From positions 9,211 to 73,210 of the forward strand of contig MU270015.1 of the NCBI GenBank assembly GCA_021432635.1: DNA of 64,000 bases, in the 5' to 3' direction. A program made the position numbers and the translations under genes. Under the pieces are notes generated by a model. That model made no database searches. It worked only from the letters and a program-made list of their open reading frames with translations, and was not told the DNA's origin. This DNA is from Thozetella sp. PMI_491 (lineage: Eukaryota > Ascomycota > Sordariomycetes > Chaetosphaeriales > Chaetosphaeriaceae). Numbering within the stretch: position 1 is the first letter of the stretch; each line of letters begins with the position of its first letter. This document shows positions 10,695-21,424 of this stretch, piece after piece.

Positions 10695-13436
10695 TCACCC
10701 TTCTACATTTATAGTTTCCACCTCTACTACAGGAACTGCTACTGTAATAGATGGGTCCTCGTCAACCACTACTGCCTTCCGGCTATCTGAAACAAATGAG
10801 GCACTAGTAAGGTCTCGATCTGCACCACTAGAGCCTAACCATCCACACAATTTATACTCACCACTGTCTTTCCGCTCAACAATACCTTCATCTAGGGCAT
10901 ACTTTGCTAGCAGGCGATCAACGCCCAGCCGCTGGGCCTCACCCTTTTCCATGTGCCTGCCAACATGTTCGGTCCACTCGTCCCACGAACCAGGGCCCTC
11001 AAAGACACTCTGGCAGTCTGGCTTCGGACAGGCGGATCGCTGAGGTGGCTGCCTTCGAGTGACCAAGCAAGACTGCTGCATCTCCCTGACATGCAGTTCC
11101 CAGTCCGAGTGCAATTTACTGTCACCTTTCGCTATTGACTTCTTTATGGCGAATGGGGCATGCATGCGGCGGAGGTGTTGCGTGAAAAGATCCTTGCGGT
11201 TAAACTCATTCCCCTTGCCCTCGGCGCTGCTAGGAGGGCACGCCGAACAACGGTAGTATTGCAGGCAGAGATGCTGAGAGGCAATGTGTCGTTTCCATTC
11301 ATTCTTTGACCCGAATGTGCTGGTGCATCCTGCAAAGGAAAAGGCGCAAGGGAAGGGACGCGTATGGGCGGCGGCAATGTGTTTGCGGAGAGAAGAAGAA
11401 TCCTTGAATGGTGCGTGGCTGCAGTGGTGACAGCGGGTCTCCTGTTTTACTATCTGCTTTGGTGGCCGCCTAGACTTGCCCCTCGATGAGGGTGTACCCT
11501 GTCCCCCGTCGTGGTACCCCTCTTCGGGGGCGGATTCGTCTGCCTCGGGAGATGAGCCTGCACCTTCGCGCCTCACCTCAATGTTGTCACGCATCTGAGA
11601 CTTACGGCGGTCTTGCGTGGAAGGAGACCCACCGCTCAGAGGCCTGACATGGCTAAGCGCCTTGAGTTGCTCAGCGGCCTCCTGCATCTCGGCAGAGTCT
11701 TCAACTTCATCCTTAGCATGAAGGAACGCCGGGGCATTCGGACTTGCATGCGGTAGGGATGCGATCTGCTGGGAAGCGTCTGCCAGATCCCGCTCGCGGC
11801 CATGGGAGGGCTTGTTCGTCATGCTTCCCGCTGGGATCCCGGAGTAGCGATCCGCATGGTCACGCCGTGTCAACGTCGTGCTACTTGCAGCGGCTTCCCG
11901 CGCCTCGAGGAGTATGCGACCATCTTCAACCTCCTTTGAAATAGTAACGCCAAGACCAGCTGAGCCAACAAGCCGCTGGTACAGATGGATCATGTTGTGG
12001 GAGCTGATATATCCCAAAAAGCAGCACACTTTATCGTGTTGAACAACATTCCATATAGAGTGTGGCATGGAGATCAAAAGCATCGTGGGCGGGCCGAGAA
12101 ACATGCCCTCGACGGTTACGTTTGAGGCAGTTGGGGGTGTGCTGTGCAGCCATTGGTTGAAAAAGGCCATATCCGGGGTAGCATCACCCACGAAGGTTGT
12201 GCACACTAGAACTCTAGCCTCGTCGAAAGTAATGTCAACCCCCGCCCCGGTGGTTGCAATGTCATACTGGTCTCCCTGAGCGGTACGTGTATTCTGCACA
12301 TCACTTTCGACGGGTTGTAGCGTCGATTGCTGCGTCCCAGTCGCGGATAGAGGCACCAAACTCACGGTTCGGCCATTTGTAGGGGTCAAGGTGAAAAACA
12401 CCGGAGTCCTCCCTTCCTGGGTAGCAGGGCCAGATTTCGACACGGGCCCATTCGTTAGTTTGGATTCCGAGCTCGACACCCCCTGTTGCCCCTGGGCCAA
12501 GATTTCATCGTATAGCTTCTGCAGGCTGAAAGGCCGACCGCTCGCAAGCCTCTCTAGCGATTCAGCCAATGCAGCTGTAAAAGATCGGGAGCCAGGCTCC
12601 CCTTGCCTCTGATCAGGACTGTACGCAGCTATGACCTGCTTGAGGCCGTGACTCCCCGAGGCGGTGGTGTCTTTGAGTGCACACGAATCGAGTAACAAAA
12701 GCATATCAGCCTGCGCGTCTTCAATAAGACAACGCACGCCGTCCCACTTCAGCTTGGCCGCGTCATCTCGGGCGTTGCTATAGCGGGCAGCACGGTCAGA
12801 CCTGGGGCGGGAAGCGTTTAACGAGGCAGTTTGGCACTCACCAGGCCCAGTAGAGCTGGTTGTCCGGGCCGACGTATCCGTGGCCAGCATAGTAGATGAT
12901 GAGCAGGTGATCGGGTCGCGCATTTTCCAAAAACGAGGCTATCTGGACCCCGAGTTTGATGCTTGGGTTGGGGACAGTGGGGATGCGCCACCGCTCGGTG
13001 CCGTAGTTGTATGTCTGAGCCAGTACCTTGTCAAGCAGGATCAGGTCGTCCTCGGCCGACGTGTCGTCGTCCCACCGCAGCATCAGCACGGATACGCTCG
13101 CGTATTGTGATTTCTGGGCCTGGCGATAAATATACATGGCCGCATCCTGGAGATGGCGGGCGAATGCCTCGAAGTCATGGCGCTCAGGTAACGGTGCCGG
13201 ATCCTGTGACGCGTAGTGTGCATGGGAGGGTTGCTGTCGGCCGAGTGGTGAGCTTGAGGGAAGGGCAAACGGCGACAAATTTGATGCGGCGGGGTGCTCA
13301 CCTGGTCATTTGGGGCGGTTTGGGAGGAAGAGGGCGGCGGGGGGAGAGAAGGAGAAGGCTGCGGGAGAGCACCTGAATGGCCAGAAGACTCAGGGAGCTT
13401 TGGTGCCAATCTCCTCCGCTTCGAGGACGGTTCCAT
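10695..13436 (-). CDS. Caspase-like (C14) protein with C2H2 zinc fingers
   Basis: Three exons (13302-13436, 12842-13233, 10695-12777) give 869 aa; both introns are GT-AG with CTCAC/CTGAC branch points and keep frame. The N-terminus has a basic KRRR patch. Residues ~60-290 form a caspase-like fold: YYAGHG with the putative catalytic His at 163 and LLLLDSCA with the putative catalytic Cys at 208. The second intron falls between them. Residues ~625-720 hold C2H2-type fingers (CHHC...H...H, then CAFSFAGC...H...H and a third diverged one). A metacaspase-like domain joined to C2H2 fingers is a recurrent ascomycete architecture of unknown role; links to regulated cell death are inference only. The stop codon lies only 93 bp from the RIP-degraded transposon block. 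Domain assignment is confident, function is not. Confidence 0.8.
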
Positions 13437-16314
13437 AACGCTCAGTCGACCGCAGAGGCGAGGACGACGGTCTTAGAAGATGGAAGTGGAGGGTACGAGA
13501 CGAGGCAGGCCTGGTCGGGCAGGCTCGGGCAGGCCTTTCGGTTCGGGAGCTCGACAGGCGATGGTCGTGTCGAAATACCCTAGGGAGGGAGCAGGCTGCG
13601 GCGGGCGACGGGTGGTGGGCCACTGGCGGGCAACGAGCTATCCAAGGCTGACCAGCGAGAGACTGGTTGCACGGCGGCCACGGGGAGAGTTGTGAGGCAG
13701 TGAGCAAGAAGAGGTGCGACCAGAATTCCTGTAAAGGTAGGTCTGATAGCACGCCAGGCGGTGCAAAGGTGAGGCCGCATTGAAGTGGGAAACGGTTGGC
13801 GCTGGGTAGCGAGGGAAAGGCGGGCACAGAGAGAGGGCGTGAGGTAAGGCTGTGCTGGGCTGCGCTGGACCTCGCAGGGGAGTCGTGGCAGCCCATTCGG
13901 CTCTGAATTAGCCTTGTGCCAGCGCCACATCTGACTGGTCAGCATGAGGTGGAGGGGGTGATAATTGTGGGTCTTTTCGCTGGGCTGGGCTGGATGTGGG
14001 CCGTTTTTGCCAGCCGTCACATCGTTTCGCAGCCGCTCAGAGGGAGGGAGGGGAAAGGCCGAAGGGTCTGAACTGAGAAGGAAGCGGGGCACCGCAGCCA
14101 ACCAACTAGCATAACTATAAAGTATAGTGCGCTACGACGAGGCGCAAAAAGCACATCGGTACAACTGAGAATGTACCCTTTACTTGGGCTGAGTTTGTAC
14201 CTGTACTGTACTATATGCGAGGGGCGCAGGCGTTGCTTTGCTTTCCTCCCCTAGCGAATGATGGAGCAAGGCACATTAACTTACATTTCCGTATGGTATT
14301 CATCTAAGGTACCAAAGTTGTGTAGTTCTCAGGCCGAGCCATTCATTGCTTCCACCGCCCACTGCTTACTCCCAAAGGCTGGCCGTCAGCCCTTCATCTC
14401 TTAGAGGATGCAGGGACCTGGGTAGGCCAAGGCAAAACGACACAGAAACAAGATAACAAGCAACGGCCTTAGGTCGGCTAGACCATATATATATATATCT
14501 CCATGCGGCTCCACGAGCATAGGCGGCGCGGACCCTAGCCCTCTCTTGGCCAAGAAAGAAAAAGCATTCTTCATCAGCCTAGATTTCACGATGCCCTCTA
14601 CTGGGCGGTCCCCTCGCCCAGGCTGAAGCTACGCCTTAGAGGTAACGTAGCCTCGCTTTCCCGTGCAGATTGCCTCGAAGGGGAGGGCGGCGGCGGGGGC
14701 GGCAACGTTCAGTCCTTTCTTTCGTTGGACGAGTTACCTGCCTGCACCCCCAGGCACCTTTGCCCACGGTTCGTCTCGTCTTCGCTCATACAGAGGGAGG
14801 CTCTCCCAGCCGCCCTATCCTCAGCGAGCGGTATACTGTTACTCTCTCAGGTTAGCTTTGGCCCCGACCTGACCGGCTCGTCTAGCACCCCCCCGCTGTT
14901 CCCAGCCCAAGCCCCGCAGACACCTTGGACCGCCCGTCCTACTCGGCCTGTTGTCAGGCAAGCTATCTGACTGGTGCCCCCCCGGCCCCCCCCCCCCTCC
15001 CCCCTCCCCGGGATGCCCATGGCTGCCAGCACATCAAGCCATTTGTTGTTCCCATTGGGCCACATGTGCCGCACCGCTTGATTCTTCCGGCCAGCCCACC
15101 TCTTTCTGGGCATCGGGGAGGCAGTCCGCAGCGTCCTACTACCGGGAAGCCCGTGCCGTCGCTATCACTATGAGGGCCTAAACTGCGCTTGCCCAGCTCT
15201 TTGTTCCTTGTGAGCCCCCCTGAAGCAAACAATCATATTTTCTCTGTTGCGGTGTTTATTACTGTTGGGTAGGCTGTTCCGGGCGCCACATGCTTGAGTC
15301 TGGATAATGAGATGTCTATGTGATCTAATATGCCCTCACATGCACGTTATTTCCCGCCATGCTCCAACACTTGCCAACCTTTTCCAAGTCTGTTCTTTCA
15401 TCCCACTTCACAGATCTTTGCCCGGTGGCTGCATTTGAAAGCTAGCACAAGCCGGAAGGAATAATTGTGTTGCATATCGGATACTTCCAACTCTCAGCCG
15501 GGCACCTAGTATTTTTATTGGAGGCCTAGGTACTTGGCTTTGGACTCGCCTTAGCTGGGAAACGGATCCATGGGCAATAGACCATAGGAAAGGTGTTATG
15601 CGCGGCAATCACTTGCCGATCTCGATTGTAGCCGCCTCGGCAAGGTGTATGACAGGGCGGTGACCACAGCATCTTCGGGGGACAAAGTCTTTCTTACCCC
15701 ACTCAAAACAGCAAAGGTGAGCGTACCTTTTTTATTCCCTGACCAGAAAGGCGCTGCGAAAATCTACCATCTCGAGGAGAGAGCTCTGGACTCCGCAATA
15801 CAGCAGAGAGCTAGAGCTTCACCATGAGGGCTAGGAACGCTACTGCAGGCTAGCCTCCCGGGTGAACCTAGTACTCGTGCGGGTTACCGCCCTCCGCCCT
15901 GTTTTTGCACGAGGGTAGAGGTAGGCGCGTATAGACCTTGTAGGGCTAGGATAGTGGATGCTTCCGGTTTCTAGCTGATCACTGACTGGTCAGGGCAGCG
16001 CTGCGGTATCGTTGGGTGACGTGTAAGTGTTCCCCTGGGCTACCCCTAGAATCACTCCGCTTACTCCGGCCCTACCATCCGCAAGTATTATCCTCTAGAT
16101 CAGGGAGCCGAAAGAACGCGTAGTGGAAGAAATTCGGATAAGCACACAACTAAAGATGCACGCCGTAGCTTCGTCTAATCTTTCCCTCCCCCCGATATCA
16201 TCCTTGCCCATTCGCCTACAAGGCACCACCTTGGTTTTGGAGAAGGGGGCTATAACAAACATAATACCTGTCATACAGCTGGGACTACCGCTCTCGCTGC
16301 CCGGCGACCACGCC
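13437..16314. other. Intergenic, no gene supported
   Basis: This 2.9-kb stretch lies upstream of the caspase-like gene and downstream of the Zn2Cys6 gene. Open frames on both strands (for example 13580-14101 on -) are low-complexity, overlap one another and show no domain. It holds a short AT run at 14489-14500 and C-rich tracts near 14980-15010. TGACTGGTCA occurs at 13932-13941 and 15983-15992. Confidence 0.6.
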
Positions 16315-18685
16315 TTAGAAGGAACCGCTAACCGTCTCTTTCCCCTTGCCTCGCCCTCCCCTTGAACTCACAGACGTCCCGCCCCCTTGCTCAAGACCTC
16401 CCCACGAGGTTGCACTGTGGTCCTCACCATAGCTTGAATCTAGCTCAGAGGCTCTGCTTGCACTCTGACCTGCCTCTTCCATGGCTGTGCTGGTCTGGAG
16501 CCACTGCTGCAGCTGTACTGCTGAATCCATTGCTCCTGATGCCACCTCCCAGTTTTCGAGGCCAATCTGCAGCATGCTTGTTGTCAACATAGACTTGACG
16601 AGGCGAGCGTGGCTAGTGTTACAGGCGCTGGGCACGAGTAATACCATGACCCAGTGAAAAATGCCAAGCACGGTCTTCCATTTCGCTAGCGATATATACC
16701 ATACCGTCGTCCACAGTTCAAGGAACTCTTCTTCGTCGACAATTAAGCGGAATGGCTGCCGCAGCATGACGGCACGGCTGTATAGAAGCGCTGCCCGCCT
16801 AACGGCTTCGTATAGAAAATCTTGTGGCTCTTGGGTTGACTCAGGCAGCGCTGTCATTTGCAAACGCCCCGGCCCACTACCCCTCGTTTGCTCCATATAA
16901 TACTCCCTCTCATTCTCTCGGTCCTCCGGTTCCGCAAAGCCAGGGGCATGGGAACGGGACGAGCGAGGCACCACTGCTAGGGTGGGAGCCCGAGAGGGTA
17001 GGCTGTTGATGCGGTCATGGATCCATGCGGAGGTTGTCTGCACCTTCTGCACCTCAGTTGGGGTCGGATGGCTGGGGAGCTTGAGTACTGTGGCGATGAG
17101 AAAGCGCATGTCGTCTAGCACCGAAGCCGTGGTAGGATGAAGCCTGAGGGCCTCTGCACAGGCAGAGAATGGCACGAGGGTCGAGACGAATGGGGTATTA
17201 AGGGAGAGCCGCAGCGGAACACTGTTCTCCCTAAACTCAAACTCCGGTCCATCCTGTAGGAAAGGAGCTGCCTCAGTGGCCAACGCAATAGCAATGTCAG
17301 AGCTAGAATTGGATCGTAATAGTTAGGCTAATGAGCTCGACTCGTATGGATATGGTTAAACGACGATAGAGCGGTATCGCGGGTACTTACGATATGGCTA
17401 GTTTGCTAATCACGCCGTGTAGGCCGATATTGCGGAAGCCACCACGCATCCGGATCATTTCCTTCAGGCCTCGAAGATGAGCGTGCAGGTCATCCATATC
17501 TCCCCAGTAAAACTCATTCGTTATCAACTGGACCACGCCAGCCACGGCCTCGTCAGTAGTGGAGGGTTGTGACCGTAGGTGCTCGTTAAGAAGGGCGATG
17601 GTTCTGCCCTTGTGGGAGAAAGCAACCGTTCTGTCAATATGACCTGTCTCCCCCAAGAGACACGCAGCAGTGTGAATAGCACCCTGGGCCAGGAGGGGGG
17701 TTTGGATGGAATACGGAACGTAATACTTGACGTACACATTGGTCGCGTCTGGCGAGCCATCCAGAGATGCGTTGAACTGCGATATAAAGCGGACGACTGA
17801 GGAATACGGCTTGAGTTAGTCGTGAGTGTGTGGGCGAAACGCTCCCGCTCTTTCATGATAGGAGGAGGAGTGTGGAGGAGAGAGCCACGGGGAGGTGGGG
17901 GGGTGCAGGAGGAAAGGTCCCTGGAGTCTGGAATTGGTACCCAATGACGTACATATCTGCAAGAGTTCGCTGTCATCAGACCAGGGTTCTGGTGCCTGGA
18001 TAGCAGTGCTGAAGATTGTCGGGGTTGGACTTCGGCCATGATCGCTAGCAAAGCGGTCGGGTATGGCCTGGAGCACTCGCAGGAGCCTTGCACCATTGTG
18101 AAAAGCATCACTGTGTACGGTACATCCCTCTTCACAAAGGATCCACAGATCTCCACCGGAGCCACGGCTACCGGTGCGTGCTAGGGTGTCAAATACGGCT
18201 GCGTCCAGCGGGAAGAGAGGCTGAGAGGTCCCTGGGATAGGGAGGACTTGATTATCAACTTGTGGTGTTGATGGGTGAGCGGCTATGAACGACGACGGCT
18301 GCTGTAGGCCGGCCGGGGCAATCACAGGCCTAGGCGGAGTAGTTTTCCTCTATTAGCACGCTTTCCACCGCTTCTCGCCAGTCTACTCCTATGTTCTCGA
18401 GGAATAGGGTCGCACACCTGCTGGTTGCTGCTCTGTACTCGCAGACGGGCTGCGGAAACCGCCTTGCGCAGTTGCTACACGGTTGACCCTGGTTACACTA
18501 GGGCTGGAGTTAGCTTACAGGCTTTAGGAAGTATTAGACCCGCGAGTCCGACGGGTTCTTTGGCCAGGTCGGAGCTCCCTGGATGCTCCCACCTTTTGCT
18601 TGCGGCGACGACACTCGCCGCAGGATGTGGTCATCCTTTCAGCCCGCGACATTCGTGGACCATAGGACTGCATGTCATCGGACAT
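16315..18685 (-). CDS. Zn2Cys6 fungal transcription factor
   Basis: Five exons (18593-18685, 18418-18497, 17953-18329, 17391-17796, 16315-17302) keep frame throughout and give 647 aa. The binuclear zinc cluster is split by the first intron: CGECRRRKQK at residues 22-31 then CNQGQPCSNC with a last Cys at 50 (C-x2-C-x6-C-x5-C-x2-C-x8-C). It is followed by a long regulatory region of the fungal_trans_2 type: ELLQIFVRFISQFN..., a helical block with HLRGLKEMIRMRGG near residues 300-320, and LYSRAVMLRQPF near 500. The C-terminal ~60 residues are Gly/Ser-rich and disordered. The start at 18685 puts 21 residues before the first Cys; an upstream in-frame ATG is possible. Such factors bind CGG triplets in the nucleus; the target genes cannot be told from context. 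Confidence 0.85.
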
Positions 18686-21424
18686 GGTGGTCAGTAGGCT
18701 TGAGCCCAGAGGCCCTGGTCGGCAGACGCCGAAGGTCTGATGCGTCTTGCCACACTGCCTTGGGGGAACCCCCTCGTAGGGCTGGCCTATGGAAGAGGTC
18801 CTAAATAGGAAGGCATGTGACATAGAGCGACCCAGACAAAGGCGTCGGGTATCGGATCATGCAAGGCTTCGGCCCTAGGACCACTAAGAACGGCGTCGCT
18901 ATGGCGGGCGGCTGAACGCTTCCCCTGCACGAGGAGCCGCAACAAGGCAGACTCGGAATCGCTACCGGGGAGAGAGTATGGGGAAGGAAAGTTATTTTAG
19001 ATTGCCCCAAAAACAAGTGCTGTGGCAACCGGGAGAGGTCATAGCCAGGGAAAATGCGAAGATGGTGGGGGAAGGGAGGGTTGCTATGACCCAGAAGACG
19101 AGATGAGAAGACGTAAGAGCAAGGGGCCGGCAAGCGCACAAGGATCGACGAGCAAGTAGAATCGATGCCGGGAAGAGGGTATTCCCATAGTTATATTTCC
19201 TACCTCGTTCGAACATGTTGCAAAAGAGAAGGGGGGCCCGGGGGATGTGAAGTGAAGCCACGACGGATGAGCTGAATGGCGGCAACTGGGGTGGCCGAAT
19301 GGCACCCTAGCGAATCCAAAGCGCCATTTCTTCTGGTCTCCCGTCGACCTAGTCATCTAGGAGCTTGGTTTCCCGATGGCGGTGCCATTAGCTCGAGCCC
19401 TAAAGGCCGGCTGGCCAGCGCTGACTGGTCATGGAAAGACGCCCATGCACCCAAAGTGAGTGTATACTGCCAGGAGAGCGCATGTTTGCGCCACGCAACG
19501 ATGGATGGATAGCACACGAAAAGATAACCAAACTGGGTCCATGAGGTAATGGTAGAGACTCGCTGCAGCCTGTCTCCTTAACGGCGTCATCTTGGAGAGG
19601 ACAGTCATTGCCAACAGACCGAGAAGCGTCATACGAGAGAGTCACCCCAAGTGACCTATCGGACAGGTGACACTCGGCGGTGGCGGCTGGCACGGCGACA
19701 AAAACAGAAGGGGGGTTGACTCGTGCGGCGGCTTCGGAGCCGTAGGAATCGCAACGAGTCGAGCGTCTCCACGACAGCATTGGCAACTGGGTGGCGGGGG
19801 GTTGAGTGGTGGCTCGGAGCCCGCTGGACGGCGCCATGGCGGAAGATGCCGGGGTAGACAAGGAGGGGGGGGGGGGGGGGGGGGGNNNNNNNNNNNNNNN
19901 NNNNNNNNNNNNNNNNNNNNNNNNNNNNNNNNNNNNNNNNNNNNNNNNNNNNNNNNNNNNNNNNNNNNNNNNNNNNNNNNNNNNNNNNNNNNNNNNNNNN
20001 NNNNNNNNNNGGGTTCTTGGAGTTCGACGCATTTCTGGTCCTGGCCAAAGACGACTGCTGCCCAGACCCCTCCCCAAACGAGATAGTTGTGCGGCATGCC
20101 GATTCTCAGGCCGATGAAGCAGGATTTGCTGCGGCGGACTTTGAGTCCCGCAAGCATCAAAGGCCAACGGCTGAGCTCGGCCTCGGTCAAATTAGACAGA
20201 TGCATCCCCTTCATCCCCTTCAGGCCAGGGCCGCAGCTGGCCGGAGTCTGATGGGATTGGGGAAGTGGACAGACTCCTCGCAGGCCCTGACGCAGGTCCA
20301 GGGTAGGAGCCCTGGCACCGACATCCTGCAGGGCTGAGAAGGCTGTCTGCCCTGATTCACGCCATTAATCCCCCGCTTGTAGGGCTCCAGCCTCCATTGG
20401 CGGACCCTTTGGGTCGTCCCGCACCTGCGTCCTCCATGGCGTTTGGAGCAGTGCCGCCCTGGAATGCTGGCCATGATGCACCGACGGCGCAGGTGGGCTG
20501 GAGAAACTCGGCCCTTTCCGCTGCGCCGAAAGGGGCGGCGCTCTGCTCTTGACATGGCAAGATGGCCTCCTAGGAGGGGCAGACTGGTCCGCCCGGGAAT
20601 CCGTCGGCGGAAAAGAGCAACGTGGAGGCCCATGAAAGGGGACGTGTCTATCGGCTTTCCTACCCTACCCACAAACTAAGAGGAAAGGGGCTGGGGATCG
20701 ACGCCAAGACCATCGACACCACCCCACGGGAGTTGGACTGCCGCTCACTGCCGCTCTGACGTTTACAGTCCCACTTGACCCATTGCCCCGGGTCGCCGAC
20801 AGAGGCCCGCAGCCGTTGCCTAAAATAAAATAAAATAAAAGAGAGAGAGCGAATCCTTGTAGCCGCGCTTGCTGCGTCTGCTTCCCTGCTCGGCATGCCG
20901 ACGCCCGCGCGCATGCCCTAGGCAATTCGAACAAGATGCGCAGCCAAACAGAGTTGAAGGAAGGCGGTCCTCGGAATATCTTAAGCGAGCCAGTTCGAGG
21001 CGATCCCGCCGCTCGGGCGCGGCTGATTTCTCTTAGGCGGTGCTTGGTCGAGCTGCTTGGTCGAGCTGAAGTGCTCTACAGTACAACCACCCACACTGGA
21101 ATCATGTGGGCAGAGCTAAGGCAATGGCGCCTGCAAGGCCGTCCCCAACGCTGCAAAACTATTCGTCACTTCAAGTTTCCTCTAAAACTAAAATTGGTAT
21201 CCCAAAGATGAAACAAGCTGAAAAGGCGCGCCGCGGACCGCAGGGCAGAATTAAGCCGCAGCAGCCCTCGTACGCTTAGGAATTCCTCCATGATACGTCA
21301 TCGGCGCGCCGGCCGGCCGTTGCGGCGTTCGGAAGGCCTCTCCTTCTCCTCTTTCCTCCACTGGTATGCTGGTATCACGCAGTCGCCATCGTGAAATCCT
21401 GAGTTCCTCTCGGTCGGCCCATAT
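18686..21424. other. Intergenic with assembly gap; no gene supported
   Basis: This 2.7-kb region lies between the Zn2Cys6 gene start and the patatin-like gene end. It contains a 21-base G run followed by 125 N, an AAAAT repeat near 20822-20840 and very GC-rich palindromes near 21226-21315. Open frames on both strands overlap and have no recognisable domain. TGACTGGTCA occurs at 19432-19441. Confidence 0.6.
19865..20010. other. Poly-G run and 125-base assembly gap
   Basis: There are 21 consecutive G from 19865 to 19885, then N from 19886 to 20010. The gap most likely reflects failed sequencing through the homopolymer. Frames running across it are not evidence of coding. Confidence 0.97.

Noticed and set aside
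13580-14101. 173-aa frame on the - strand
   Set aside because: No domain, low complexity, overlapping frames on both strands and no splice partner.
19400-20214. Several frames reading through the N gap
   Set aside because: They are open only because N was treated as coding; the flanks have no domain.
21226-21318. Clustered GGCGCGCC and GGCCGGCC sites suggesting vector DNA
   Set aside because: Flanks are ordinary GC-rich fungal DNA and no vector sequence is present.
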